Shown here: positions 36,630 through 50,010 of the stretch, in pieces
How positions within the stretch are numbered: position 1 is the stretch's first letter
Layout of the letters: every line of letters starts with the position of its first letter
DNA from: Phoenix dactylifera
Lineage: Eukaryota > Streptophyta > Magnoliopsida > Arecales > Arecaceae
NCBI RefSeq assembly: GCF_009389715.1
Contig: NC_052392.1
Location: 39,227,668-39,291,667 of the forward strand
Reading direction: 5' to 3'
DNA: 64,000 nt
Translations under genes and position numbers: made by a program
The notes under the pieces: model-generated
What the model was told of the DNA's origin: nothing
The model's database searches: none
The model's input: only the letters and a program-made list of their open reading frames with translations

Positions 36630-36985
36630 TGTTTGTATAAGGATGCAAATGGCCAGGTCAATACCAATACAACTTTTAATCTATGCAGTATGCTCCATTT
36701 GGCTGCTAAGCAAGTGAAACAAAGGAACGGAGTTTTGTTTCCACCGGGATGGCCCAGATTCGAAATGCGTGGGCGTCGATTAAATTTAAGGACCGGATAC
36801 CCCGCGCCTGGATATTTTCGGTAGAAGTGCTACTGGTCCGCTAGTACCGAGGTGGCGCTGGAGTGACGTACTAATATGTGAAGATGACCCAGTGGGGGAC
36901 CTAAGGGGTCAAGGAGGGTATGCGGAAACTTGCCAGCCTGTATCGAACATTCTCTGGTAGAAGGGAGGCCCAGTGGATGCACATA
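36630..36985 (+). repeat. Possible SINE-like repeat
   Basis: A GC-rich island includes agattcgaaatgc, like a polymerase III B box, preceded about 60 bases earlier by tggctgctaagcaagtg, a loose A box, and followed by a GC-rich body (gatgacccagtggggg). It is out of character with the AT-rich surroundings. Family and ends not established. Confidence 0.3.
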
Positions 36986-37115
36986 TCTAACAAACATGCA
37001 CCAATCTAATGTTTTGCTATGATCTCTTTTTGAGTATTCTAATATGAAATGATGCCACTTAAAACTTTTGTCATTTTTGCAGTATGTTGTATACTACAAT
37101 TTCTAAGCATATAAA

Positions 37116-37133
37116 CCCCCCCCCCCCCCCCCC
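37116..37133. repeat. 18-base poly-C run
   Basis: Uninterrupted C18 followed by A10. Confidence 0.85.
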
Positions 37134-37395
37134 AAAAAAAAAGGTAATCTTATTATGTCCTATTTTACATATTTATACTAAGGAATCTCTAATATCAAGA
37201 AAACCTATATAAGAAAAAAAATCTATTTTTTTGGAGAAAGGGATAGCCCACAAAAGGAGGATTCCTAACGCACATATAACCTCATATTTGGCAAAGACTA
37301 AAAAAGAAGAACTAATACCTATTTGTCAGCCTCTTTTTCTTTAACTACATAATATCAATTCTATCTCCATGCAATATCTCTTTATTTAAATCTCA

Positions 37396-38195
37396 GGGCC
37401 CATTTGGTTGGGGGTAATTTAGTATAAGAAAATAAATTTTATATCAGATTACCATATTTGGTACGAAAAATAGATGAAAGAGATGGTAAAATAAATGGTG
37501 GATTTTATATCTATTTTTATGATAGAGAAGGCAAAACAAATATGACTAGGAGGGTGGTATTTATTTTTTTCATACTAGATTAACAAGTGGAGATAATTTA
37601 AAAATATTATTTTTAATAAAATACCCTCACCTGTATTATACTAATATTGTATTAATTATATTATATAATAAATATTAATTATATAATATAATTAATATTA
37701 ATTATATTACTACATAATATATTTATATTATATTAAGATATTATAAATCTATTAATTTATTAAATAATAAAATTTATAAATAATAGTATATTTAATATAT
37801 TAATATATTTTTATAAAATATTAATTATTAATAAATAATAGCAACTATTTTTATTAATAATTAATATATTTATTTATGTACCAAATATAATAAAATTTGT
37901 TTATAATAAGCAATATATTTTTTAATATACATGTAATTAATTTTAAAAAAATATTAACTCACGTAAATATATTTTAATATTTGAAATAGCCAATATTGAT
38001 AATGTTTATATAAGTGGGATATAAATGGCCAACAAATAGACTAAAAAAAATATTATTATCTAAATTATTTATTCAAAAGTGATATTAAAAATTTGGTAAA
38101 ATTTCTATATAAGATTACCTTCAACAAAAATTAGTAATCTTTTTTCAGTGCTATTTTCCAAAGTAATTTTTCTACCAACCAAATATGATAAAATT
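37396..38195. mobile_element. Long AT-rich MITE-like element
   Basis: The left end reads GGGCCCATTTGGTTGGGGGTAA and the right end, near 38150-38190, has the inverted counterpart AGTAATTTTTCTACCAACCAAAT. The body (37600-38100) is over 80 percent A+T with ATTAAT/AATTAT repeats. The TTTGGTTGG inverted ends resemble PIF/Harbinger-like MITEs of plants. A target duplication could not be fixed. Confidence 0.45.
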
Positions 38196-38199
38196 TATT

Positions 38200-39378
38200 T
38201 TTTTTCCGTGATCATTTATTCAGATAAATAATTCTTAAGAATCATCAAATTATTCCATAATCTGACGTAGCCCAGCAGAACGAACCTTCAAATCTTTCCA
38301 TACCTACACTCTCTCTCCCCTACACATTAAATATCTTCCTTTGATCGATCCAATCTATCTTGTTCTTCTTTTTTAAAATTAATCTCTCTCTCACCTTTTC
38401 CATCCATAATAAACTCAACATATTTGATTTTTGATATTTATTTTTATAATTATTATTATTTTACAATTTTTGCCTTTATCTTTTATAAAATTATTTCCAT
38501 TACATCTAAATTGACTATGATCTAAAGACCAATATGCCAAGCTGAAACACCAAGGGGGCAGCCGAGTGAATATAGTATAGTCCAAGATGGGGAAGAGCAA
38601 TCGACCTATAATGAGAAGGAAGGTCATTGTTATGCATAAAGGGCCATATTGTACAAATTAGCATTTAGTCACACTTATCTTATCACTATCCAGAATATTG
38701 GAGGAGCATACAACTATTCATGATAAAGAAGTAGCGCACAGAAGTTAACTGCTATGCATGATAATAGTGGTCCATGTGGTACGAGACAACAAGAACAAGT
38801 ATCCCAATAGGTAACGAGAGTCACTTATAAATATCATATTGTAATGTTGAGAAAAGAACCCTTCGATAATCTAATATATCAATACTTTTTATCTTATCTT
38901 AGCTTATTAGTAGCTTTCTACTTTAGAAGTAGTGCTAATTTAGATCTCTACTACTATAGCCCAATAATATTTTTGTCTTTATCTAAATATTTCTCTTTCG
39001 AACGATGGTGTAATGGTAGCAAAAGTATTTAAAGAATAAGACACCTGGATCTACGCTACTTTCATATCCTCTCTTTAATCATTATTTTTTCGGTTGTTTT
39101 AATGCCGGTGGCACATTCATGCACCTATCTACATTTACCCTTAGACTTGGTGCCAATAATTTCTCCCATACACCCGTCCCCTTAGGTGATGTGGATGGGT
39201 TGGTTTGAATCTAAACCCGAAACCATACCGACCATCTTAAAAAAATGTTTGAAACTAGTCCAAAAATTTTGCTTCGATTTCGATTGGTATATCGGGTTGA
39301 TATTCTATTTTATATAGAAAATATAAATAAAAATTAAAATTTATTCATATAGATATATATGGGTCGAGTCGGATCAGG

Positions 39379-39424
<46 letters not shown>

Positions 39425-40490
39425 GCCAGGTTGGGGCGGTTTGAATCGATTTTCTGAAAACTCAAATCAAAACTGACCCATTTTTTTTGGTTCAGGACTC
39501 TCTCAAACTAAAACCAAAATAAATTTTTAAAAAAATTAAAACTTATTAATTTTTCTTCAAAATAACAAAATTAATATTTTTAATCTAATAGATTTTACCA
39601 AAACTTGTCAAATTTTTTATTATATTTATTTAAATTTACATCTGAATCATATATTATTTTTATATACTTCTACTTCAATATTATATAGCTTATATTTTTT
39701 TTTAGATTTTTAATCCTTTACAAGTTTCACCAATTCTAGAAAAAATGAATTTTGTTCTTAAAATTAATTATTTATATTTATTTTTAGTAATAATGAGCAT
39801 TAGGTAATTAATAGAAACATAAATATAATTTTCTCACTTATATTTACTAAATATAATTTTCTCACTTATATTTACTAAATATATACTTTTAATTACACCT
39901 TATTTTTTATTTTTTTTATTTATTTTGTTTTATAGTTTATCCCTTATTCAAAATAATAACAACTATAACTTATTATATTATCCAATATTCTTTTGATTAC
40001 TAAACACGCATACCACTATACTAATACTGTTAATAATATCTAAAAATAAAAAATTATATGTTACGGTTGCTCTAATTTATGCATCAAATAGATATAAAAA
40101 TAAAATATTTTATTTATATTAATATATAAAAATTTATAATTAAATATTTAAGTTGATAATGATCTGAATATATCTATGGAGTATGGATGGATGGGTAGAT
40201 ATATCGGGGGATGGACATAGTAAAGCTGTAAAGATTAAACGTACAACCTCCTCTGTTTCCTAAAACGGTAAAACAGCGGAGCTCTGGCTGTGCTTGGGAA
40301 GTCCAAACGATCGGCCGCGGCCCACACTAAACTTTCCAAATCGGGTAAAAAACGAAATCGTGGGTCCCACACTCTCAAAAAAAAAAACACTGAAGAAAGT
40401 TTTAAATTCGTTACCAAGAAGGAATTTAAATTAATTAACTAAATCAAACGAAAAACGAAAGTTTTAAATTAATTACTTAATTAATCAACA
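38200..40490. other. Intergenic AT-rich DNA with retroelement-like and low-complexity pieces
   Basis: About 38640-39180 includes CTTATAAATATCATATTGTAATGTTGAG, an LTR-like promoter and poly(A) zone, but ends were not defined. 39190-39500 has ggtttgaat/aaacc words like a diverged MITE and an (AT)n run at 39383-39422. No exon supported. Confidence 0.4.
39383..39422. repeat. (AT)n microsatellite
   Basis: About twenty AT units. Confidence 0.9.
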
Positions 40491-40492
40491 AT

Positions 40493-40506
40493 GGGGGGGG
40501 GGGGGG
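40493..40506. repeat. 14-base poly-G run in the MLO promoter
   Basis: Uninterrupted G14, about 290 bases before the MLO start codon. Confidence 0.85.
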
Positions 40507-40512
40507 TGGAAG

Positions 40513-40544
40513 CACGTGTAAGCACCAATATCCTGTGTCACGTG
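40513..40544. promoter_or_regulatory. Two G-boxes upstream of MLO
   Basis: CACGTG at 40513-40518 and 40539-40544, 26 bases apart and 240-275 bases before the MLO start. The second is CACGTGGC, a good ABRE-like core. They suggest bZIP/bHLH control of MLO, which is inference. Confidence 0.5.
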
Positions 40545-40787
40545 GCAAAATGATATTCTGCATGATTGTGGGCCCCAAAGGAATTTGGTCATTTCTCAGC
40601 AATTTTTTTTTTTCGCCGTCCGTCGTCATCGACCCGAGATTTCCAGACCACAAAACCCCATCGTCCCTCTCTCTCTCTCGCTACGTTCGTCTTTTCCGCT
40701 TCTTGCTCTCGGTTTGGATTTGTGCGTATCGGGCTTGATCTCTTTCTCTCGTTACTGACTGCTCTCCTGGAGGGAGGAGGAAGCGGA

Positions 40788-43700
40788 ATGGCCGGGGGAG
40801 GCGGAGGCGAAAAGGACGATATCCTGCTGGAGTTCACGCCCACATGGATCGTCGCCACCGTGTGCTCTGTAATCGTCTTCCTCTCCCTCTTCGTCGAGCG
40901 CTTTCTCCATTACCTCGGAAAGGTGCGACCTTTCTCTGATTTCTCCTTCCTCTTCTTTCTCATTCTCTGAATGATTCAACCCATTGGTGTTCGGCCAGGA
41001 TCTGAAGAAGAAGAACCAGAAGCCCCTCTTCGACGCGCTACAGAAAGTTAAAGAAGGTGGGCTCTTTGTCTCCCTTTCTCCCGTCTCTCTCTCTCTCTAT
41101 CTCTCTGTTCTTATCTTTGTTGTTTCTGAGCGATCAAAGATCGGTGGCGTTGGATTTTTTGGTGCAGAGTTGATGTTGTTGGGGTTCATATCGCTGCTGC
41201 TGACGGTGTTCCAAGGGGCTATCCAGAATATCTGCATCCCCGAGGGATGGACCAGGCACATGCTTCCCTGCAAAAAGGAGTTGGAGGAGGCTGAGACGAC
41301 GGAGCACTTCAGCTCCGCCTTCTTTGCCGGTGTTCTCGGAAGCGGCCGACGGCTGCTCTCTGGAAGTGGACTCGGGGAGGAACATTGCCAAAGGAAGGTT
41401 GGTTAGAAGTCCTTGCTCCCTTTTCTGCCTGAAGTTTCCATTTTGCTGTCAAATTTCTGGAGTTGGGCTGAGGGGAGTCTTATGGCTTTGATAGTTCTTT
41501 AACGAAAAAACAAATGCAGTTTTGATAGAGGTTAGGAGATAAGAGATCAGAATAAGAATGTGCATCCGATTTTGTTGTATTTTGCCATTGAGATGTGATT
41601 TTGCTCTAGATCTTAGCAAACAATAGTTACATCTCTAGTGGCAAATTCTTTTTATGGCTGCTACTGGTTCAACTTTTAAGCTAGTTGGCGATGCCAGCCC
41701 CTGACATTTTAACTTTATCGTTTCTTTTAGAAGCATCGCTCGTAAAGAACCCCCATGTTCCTACTTGTTTTATTTTAATAATTTTAAAGTTAGCCAGAAG
41801 CATCCTGTATGGAAGCAATAAAACGCAATTAAGCTTTATGCCATCTGAGTAATTATATTATGAAAGCAACCATTATCAAAAAGATGATTCCCATTTTTGC
41901 TAATTCTTATATAACTTTAATGCTTTATGTGTTGGACAAGGAGGTTTTTCTATTTTTTTTTTGTTAAATCAGTTTTGTCTATTTTTTTCATATCACAGGA
42001 CAAAGAACTTTCTTGTTGGATGAACCAAGGTCCATCATGCTGTACTGGTGGCTACTGAAAATGTGAATAGCCTATTAAGAACAATTCATTTGGTGAATAC
42101 GGGTTATTTTAGTCTTAGAAATTTTTGTATGTAATAATTTATGATTCTTCAATGTAGAGGATAATTTCATCATGTACTTTTAAAGTCAATTGGATGATAA
42201 CGAACAAAGCATCTCATATATGATGGTTGCTAATCTTGCTCTTCTCTGAAAGAGATTCATAATCCTAAGATGCATTCTTTATATTACTTGCTAGTAGTTA
42301 GCCAGCTTGCCACTTTTGGCCCTCTCTATATACTGATACATTTCTTTCTGTTTTTCAGGGAAAAGTCCCATTGCTATCTCTTGAAGCAATACATCAGTTG
42401 CATATCTTCATCTTTGTTCTGGCAATCACTCATGTGGTTTTCAGTGTTCTCACCATGCTTTTGGGAGGAGCACAGGTAAATGGGTGATACTTCTTCACTT
42501 TTTGATTGGTGTTGCATATGCTGATAAATTTTCAGGCATGAGTCCTGTCTAACTGGGCTTTCTCTTCATGGCTCAGATAAGTCAGTGGAAACACTGGGAA
42601 GATTCAATCCAGAAAGAAATTACAGGAAATGGTATGAAATATTCCTCGGAATAAATGATGATGTCAGACCACTTGTCCTTAAGGAGCCAAAATGTGCCAT
42701 ATATTTTTCTTATCTGATGTCGAACTATAATTCAGAAAGAAATTACTGATGTGCTGACCTTAGTGTGTTAACAGGGACAGCTTCCCAAAAGGTTACCGAT
42801 GTGCAACAATTTGAGTTTATCAGGGACCATTTCAAGGGTATTGGCAAAGATTCACGGATCCTAAGTTGGGTGGTAAGCGACACATGTTATGCAATTGTAT
42901 TTGAAATACAGTGAACATAGGATTTTTGTAAAGGAGCTTGTATACTTTGTTTCATTTGGAATTTAAGTTGAAGCCTTTCTTCTTTTTTTTTGAGTGAAAG
43001 TTAAAGCCTTTTTCTATGGTCATAGATGCAATTTTTTAAGATAAGAACACTTGTTGTGGCATAGCGGCTATCCTTTAGTCTAATAATGTAGAAATAGATA
43101 TGATGGATATTAGGAGTTACATTGTTGGATAATGACTATATAACCACAAAATGGATGATTTTTGAACTAAATTATTAGAACCCAGATTGCTTAATGACTC
43201 TCTGCTCTGAGACTGTGGGATCTTCATGCTTCATATCCGGTCTGGTACCTCAGCTAAAAAGGCTAATTTAGATAATGCGGTTGTATGAATCATTGGATTG
43301 CCATGCCTGGTTGACTGAACATCCCCACATGAGGTGAAATTTGCCACATTATATTGTTGATATTTCTGTTTATTGGTTGAGATGTAGTGAAATTCGAAAG
43401 AAATGATCAGCTAGTTTTTTGCCACACAAATAAGCCAGTAAATATTTAAATTTCTAGCCACAGAAATTTAGGAGGGGGGGATCTGTGTTGTATGAGATGG
43501 GAAGATATACAAGCTATGAATTGCCCATTAACATGTCCAGTTATGACTTCTCTCATCTGGGCCTAGACTTCATGTCATTAATCAGATGTTTTGTCTCATC
43601 CATTAAGAATTATTATTTGAACTTCAATCCCAGTTTAGGCAACTCATAAGCCAGTCCATGCAAATACCATTTGGTGAGAATTTGTTGTTATATTTCCATG

Positions 43701-46700
43701 TGGCTCCCTTTTTCAACGATAATGCCTTCGCATGCTAGAGTTTAATGTTGTCATCCAGAGAAAGCATCATCAAGATATTAAAATGCTTGTGCATAATATA
43801 TAATTAACTTCCATATATACCTTGTCAGCTTAAGGCCACATTGTCCTCGCTTCCCCTTGTCTTGTGAATCTCATTCCTCTCGCATTCTATTGTGAGAGCA
43901 TTTGCTTGTTGTTTCTTCCGGATTATAGATATCTTTGGGCATCTAGGTGCATTCAATTTTTTTGTTCCTTCCTCTAGTAAACATCCAGAGCTCTCCCTTA
44001 TAATAGCAGGCAGTTTTGTTGGTTTTACTTCTTATATTCAAGGTTTTACTTCTTATATTCAAGGTTTTAAATCCTTTGAGAGTGGGGTTTCCCATTTCTC
44101 TATGGAATAGGATGCCCAGCTGTCTCGCCTTGTTCTGGCAGCTGTTCTGGTCGAGCTTCTTGGTAGGTAACCCCTCTCTTTCTCTCTCTTTCTTACTTGC
44201 TTTATTTCTTTGTTTTTGTTTTTTCCTTTTCTTCTTCCTTCCTTCCTTTCTTTTTCTTCTTCCTTTCTTTCTTTCTTTTCTTCTCCCTTCGTTCCTTTCA
44301 TTCCTTTTTCTTCTTCTTTTCGTTCATTTTTCTTCTTCTTTCCTTTCTTTCTTTCTTTCTTTCTTCTTTCTTCTTCTTTCAATGCATGGATGGGTTTTTG
44401 AGTTCCTCGCCTGCCAAATCTTGTTTGCTCACAATAATGGGATGGGATGGTCAGGTTGCCTCCCATCCCATTGGGACTTAAAACCTTGCTCATATCAAGT
44501 GTAATTGTTGCTACGAGTCTGCTTGAATCCTAACGTTTGAAGTGTGCCACTATTAATATCGAACAAGATCTATCTTCCTATAACCAACCCAGTTATATGG
44601 TTGATATGGAGTATGTGCCCAAATAGGACTATCTTAATTATGGCTTTCTCTATGAATAAATTTTTGCTTCGCAAGTCAGAGACACCAACAGTTTCCTTTC
44701 TGTTAGAGACTCAGTTTTTGTTCTGAATACATTCCCCTCCCACACATGTAACCAATTTCAATTAAAATGTATGGAGAAGTCATCTTTCCAAATGATTCCT
44801 TGAAATTAGGTTCCTCAAACAGAGCTGATACAGTGTTACCGTACAAAGGCAAAATTTTGCACTCTGGGTTTTGACTTTTATCATGCAGAATGTTTGTGAT
44901 GCAACATGCTCCGTTGAAGATGTTTGTGATGTAATGGTATAATCTATGGAGTACTCTTGTCTTCCCTTATGACTAGAGATGATTATTTGTCGTGTTTCTT
45001 TTGTTGATTGCTTCTGACTTTTGAGTATCACTTTGCTTCTTACTGGATTAGATATTCAGTGTTTGTTCTAAATCTTATTATTTGTTTTCTTTAGCATTCT
45101 TTTGCCAAGCAATTCTGTGGTTCTGTAACTAAATCGGACTACACCACAATGAGACTGGGTTTTATTACGGTAAGCAAGCTGTTGTCAAAGGACTTTTTTT
45201 TTTCCTGTTCTTTTCTAGTCTAATGTATTAGTTTATTGCTTACTCTTCAAACCCTTTCCTTGTAGACACATTGCAGGGGCAACCCAAAATTTGATTTCCA
45301 TAAGTATATGGTGCGAACCCTTGAAGCTGATTTCAAGAAAGTTGTTGGTATAAGGTAATGTGAACTTAATGTTTAGACCATTCATTCAATTTGCAGGTTA
45401 TCTTTTATGCATCATAATTTGGAATTGGCCCTAAGAGTGTTAGAGTTCCTCATTGAAAATGTAACATTTCGTGTGATTACCCCTGCTTAATATGTGATCC
45501 TCATTGATTACAGTTTTTCTTTCTTTCAGTTGGTACCTTTGGATCTTTGTGGTCATCTTCATGGTGCTGAATGTTAATGGTAAGTTCAACTTCAATCCCT
45601 TTGAAAACATCATTGACGCGACAATTCATTTTTCCCCGGAGCGAAATTGTTAAATTGAAATTTTAACAAGTGTACTGATATGTTTGAAATAAGTCATTTT
45701 ATGTATTTTTTTGAATGATTTTTTTTTTTTAATTTCACAATGCTTTCAAATGTCACAAAGAGAGGCTTAGTGAACTAGACATGTCTATTAAGATGTGGAC
45801 TATCTGCACCTAGATAGAATGACCTGATCAAGCCTTGGGCCTTTCCTGTGCAGCTTAGGTGGAAGGCAAAAAAGGCCTCTTTCTAGGGGGCCCGAGCCAT
45901 CAATAAGATATTGGTAAAATAAGATGTCAACTATTTTTGTCTTTTGTTTTGATGCATCACCTCTCTGAGACTCTGACTGGATGCAACTAAAAGATTAATG
46001 TGGGTGGATAATTCTTACAGTCTGATCAATCAACTTTGCTGGAACCATCACTTGACCTACCATTTAACTATCCAAATAAAATCAAATAATTAGTCAGTCT
46101 AATTTTAGATAGATTTTTCTCATATAACAGCTTATTAATTGGATTCTTTGAATTTGTTAAAAGTCGATAATGGGCCTCAAATGTTGTTCATATAAGATTG
46201 GCAACATGGATACCTTTTTTCTTAGTTAAGTTTGCATATTCAGTAGGGCAGTCAAGACACCTAAGGATTTTTCTTAATATCTTTACACAATAAACTACAG
46301 AGTAATAGCTATAATTATTTGATCTCGAGGCTCTTACGTGCTGGTTTGTCCAAGGGTTTGTCAAGGCATGTCCTTCTATGCAGCAATATGCCTCTAGAAT
46401 TATAGTTTCCGCATGGAAAATTTCTGCTTTTACTTGAGCCGTTGAGCGTTTGTCTATCATATCCATATCATATTATATCATATCATGTCATTCTTATTTC
46501 ACTGTGCAGGTTGGCATACATTTTTTTGGGTAGCATTCATTCCTTTGATTGTAAGTATGCCTATCTTTAATTAGTGTACAGATGTTGCATATCCGATGAG
46601 CAACTAATATAGCATCATTATGCATCATGATAGCTCTACACGAAGGCGGCTTATTCTTAAAATCTAAGATTTCTCCTTGAATCTGTGTATAATCAACCTA

Positions 46701-49258
46701 ACAAAGTGGACTTGAAAAGAATTGATTATTGTGATGTTGAAGCAAGATAGATGTACTAAAAAATATAGTGAACATGACGCATGGCATATATTGAGGTGGT
46801 CAAGTCACAGGTTACTCAAACATTTTCACTAGATTATTTTTAATGTGCATATTGGTATTCTTAAAGAAGGAAAATAAATCATGTCAGAATTTTTTGGGAG
46901 GTTTTGTTTGTTTATCTATAGGACTTGAAAAAAAAAAAAAGTATACTAAAAGTAAATCATGGAGTCATTTCTCGTGAGTCATGATTCCTATCTAGGTTAT
47001 CTCTTGACTTCACAATTTAACCCGTTCATAAAAATCCAAATTTCTCTAAGGGCACGTTGTATCAAGGTTGCACATGTTCATACTTATGTCAATGACTCAT
47101 TCTGTTCTTTGCCACTTTTGTCTCTTTTGAGGCGTCTTCTTTCATTACTTGCACATGTAGTCATCTTTCAGTTCATATATCTTGAGATCCACATCTATAG
47201 GATGTTTGCTTCTCTTCTTTTGGACTCTTTGTTGTTGTATTTGCAATCTGAACAAATTGTTAACCATTGTCCCTTCTTATAGATTGCCCTTTTCTCTTTT
47301 CCAGCAATCTATCAATATAACCTTTGAACCTTTGAAATTTTGACATGTTTAATAGATAGGTCGGATTTGGGCTGATGAATTTTTGATAGGAGAACCTGTG
47401 GCTGGATTGAATTGTTCGCGATGGAAATGCCCTCACCTACTTGACTACCCAACTCGTATCTGATCCGACCCGACCCGACCTGATTGCCACCTCTAGTTGT
47501 GATGCACATCCACTTCAACATCTCCCTGTCGGATGCTCATATGTTTGGGCCATCTTTATTTCCTAAAGCTCCTTTCCATACTTATTTAATGCTTTCCCCA
47601 CTACTTCATCCAACCTGTTCCACTTTAGTTAACTCAGGTTTCATCAACAGTGGATTTGGTTAAAACCTGTCATCTACCTTGAAAACTCAAGATCTTAAAT
47701 TTTAGAATTAAGGTAGAGCAGGCCAAACATGAAAGATGTAATAATGTGAACCTGCTATAATGCTGTTGTTCAAGCACTTGAACAAGTTAGTTCACTTCTC
47801 CAAATATTGATTAGAAGAGTAACGCTTCAAGAATCAGAAGATGAAAAAAGAGCTCCCTTCCGGGGAGTCTCACACGTCCATGTTGTGTGTACCATATTTT
47901 TCTTCAGTACTTCAGACATATTGAAGATGGTCTTTTTTCTTCCTCTATTTTCCTCCATTTTTCAAGTTTCTTCTCCTATCTCTTTGGTGCTAAATTATCA
48001 TTGTGGTCAGCAATCTAGGAATATCTGTAATCAGCTTCTTTGGGTGCCACTAAATGTAGATCAGACCCCCAATTTTAATTTCCTTGTACATCTGGATAAA
48101 TACTTATAAGGTGCTACTTATGATCAAACATCTGCATTGTTGGGCACACATGGTGAACTTTGTTATGATGATTAGTAAGTATTCTCTGTTCTACATTTGC
48201 AGCTTCTGCTTGCTCTTGGCACTAAATTGGAGCATGTCATTGCTCAGTTGGCCAATGAGGTTGCTGAAAAGCATTCAGCAATTGAAGGTGATCTGGTGGT
48301 CAAGCCATCAGACAATCACTTCTGGTTCCACCGGCCACGTATCGTACTGTACTTGATTCACTTCATCCTCTTTCAAAATGCCTTCGAGATTGCATTTTTC
48401 TTCTGGATACTGGTAAGCAGCATAGAAAACAAAATAATCTTTTGCATTTGTTCTTGATATTATCAGGCCAACAACCTCTGAGCACTTCATCTATATACAG
48501 TTGCGATCTTTCCTTGAGGATAGAACAAAACAAGATCTTTTCAGATCTAACTATAAACATATTTGGTAGCCAAGCAGATTGATTTGTCCATTCCGCCACT
48601 ATTGTCGGGTTTATGATTTAGCTGCCAGTGTTACTGGACAATCTACTAACCTGTTTTCTGTTTAGATACTAAATGAAACTATTAACAAGATTTTCTTCTT
48701 CCCCTTCATCAGACTACTTATGGCTTTCGTTCCTGCATCATGGATCATGTTGGTTTTATCATCCCCAGACTTGTGATTGGGTAGCTAGCAACCTCTCACC
48801 CCCTTCTTTTTTTTTTGCCCTTATTAGATAAAGAGTTCTAATTTCATGGTTCATATTCTGAAACTTCATGGGTCTAATTTCATGGCAGGGTCATCATCCA
48901 GCTCCTCTGCAGCTACAGTACTCTGCCACTGTATGCCATTGTCTCTCAGGTGAGCATTGCAGCAAACTATTAATTTTAGTGAACTAATGGGCATGGAGCT
49001 GGCTAATCTTTCTTCTTCTTCTTCTTCTTCTTCTTCTTCTTTTTGTTTGTTTGTTTGTTTGGTTGGATTAAGATGGGGAGTTCTTTCAAGAAGGCCATAT
49101 TTGATGATCATGTGCGAGAGGACCTTGTTGGCTGGGCTGAGAAGGTAAAGAAGCGGAAGGTGGCAAAAATGGGCAATGGTCATGCTGGATTAAGCCGTAC
49201 ACCAGCAGAATCTTATGTCAAGATTGAGATGCAGGGAGTGGTTGGGCAGAAAGTATAG
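40788..49258 (+). CDS. MLO1-like: MLO family seven-transmembrane protein, intact, 490 aa
   Basis: Fourteen exons with consistent phases: 40788-40922, 40999-41056, 41168-41397, 42359-42475, 42577-42631, 42775-42872, 45095-45169, 45266-45354, 45530-45579, 46510-46550, 48203-48412, 48713-48780, 48889-48949, 49073-49258; total 1,473 bases, no frame break. Plasma-membrane protein of the MLO family, linked to calcium signalling and, in some clades, powdery mildew susceptibility. Seen: [12 protein letters not shown] and the first membrane helix (~20-38), [18 protein letters not shown] (~65-85), [79 protein letters not shown], the [11 protein letters not shown] motif, [39 protein letters not shown] and the calmodulin-binding stretch [20 protein letters not shown] (~434-453). 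Closest in feel to Arabidopsis MLO1 (clade II), but the cytoplasmic tail after the calmodulin site is short. Start chosen as the first ATG giving the conserved N terminus. Confidence 0.93.
44024..44385 (+). repeat. MLO intron 6 low-complexity insertion
   Basis: Two tandem copies of ggttttacttcttatattcaa (from 44024) precede a pyrimidine-only tract of TTC/CTTT units (about 44170-44380). The segment 44036-44500 is absent from the MLO pseudogene, where the flanking intron sequences are nearly adjacent (near 26640). Confidence 0.65.
47340..47500. repeat. Possible hAT-like MITE remnant in MLO intron 10
   Basis: GATCCGACCCGACCCGACC followed by TTGCCACCTCTAG at the right end resembles plant hAT-type ends (reverse TAGAGGTGGCAA). 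The left end was not found. Confidence 0.3.
49010..49041 (+). repeat. (TTC)n microsatellite in MLO intron 13
   Basis: About ten TTC units directly before TTTG repeats and the exon 14 acceptor, strengthening the pyrimidine tract. Confidence 0.85.
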
Positions 49259-49644
49259 GGGGAAGGTGGGGGACATGCTCACCCAGATATGTCATTGGTA
49301 ACTATTCCTAAGACCCATTAATTGGCCAGCAACCAAGATATTGTAATTTATACGCCAAACTTAATATGTCAGCGTACATTCAGAACAAGTTTTGCATGTG
49401 TTGTATATAATACACCCGAGGATGCTGCTCACTGAGTTACCAATGAAGATTGAAATAATTTACGGGCATGTGTTTCAGATTAAGATGTGTTAGGTGCCTT
49501 CATGTGCATTTAGTTCTGCTATGTTGTTATTGCTAATGTAGAGAGAGAGAGAGAGAGAGTTAGATGGCATGAAATAATAGTGGTGACAGAAGACTTGCTG
49601 CACTAGATTTCTAATTTGGTTGGTTCCATTATTTAGGTATTTTA

Positions 49645-50010
49645 GGATTTGTTTAGTTCGATGAAAATATTTTCTTTTATCGGAATTTTTTGCATATTTG
49701 GTTGTTCATGAAAAAATGGTACATTATAGAATGGTTTATATTTGGTCGAGCATTTGCTTATATAAAATATTTAACAAAAAAATCTTATCCCATTCTATCT
49801 AAAAAATTAAGGATATTTGTTTTTTAAAAAAAAAATCTAATTTCTAGTTGGAGAAATTGGACTTTTTTCATGCTCCATATGATTACTTCTTTTCTGTGAA
49901 ATATGGAAAGGGAAGTTACTCTCTCATCTCTCTTTTTTTTTAAAAATTGAGGTATTTCTTTATTTTTCTATTAATCATACTTTCTTCTCTTCCTCCGAAC
50001 CAAACGAGTC
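49645..50010. mobile_element. Tourist/Harbinger-like MITE, 366 bases
   Basis: Left end GGATTTGTTTAGTTCG and the reverse complement of the right end GACTCGTTTGGTTCG are similar inverted repeats. TTTA flanks both ends (49641-49644 and 50011-50014), containing the TTA target duplication usual for PIF/Harbinger MITEs. No coding capacity. It lies about 390 bases downstream of the MLO stop. Confidence 0.65.

Noticed and set aside
38990..39040. Possible tRNA gene (gatggtgtaatggtagca)
   Set aside because: Only an A-box-like word; no B box or cloverleaf.
44016..44504. 162- and 144-codon frames on both strands
   Set aside because: Pure CTTT/TTC low complexity inside MLO intron 6.
6145..49570. CRISPR-like arrays
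   Set aside because: All short regular repeats are microsatellites; none has unique spacers between conserved repeats.
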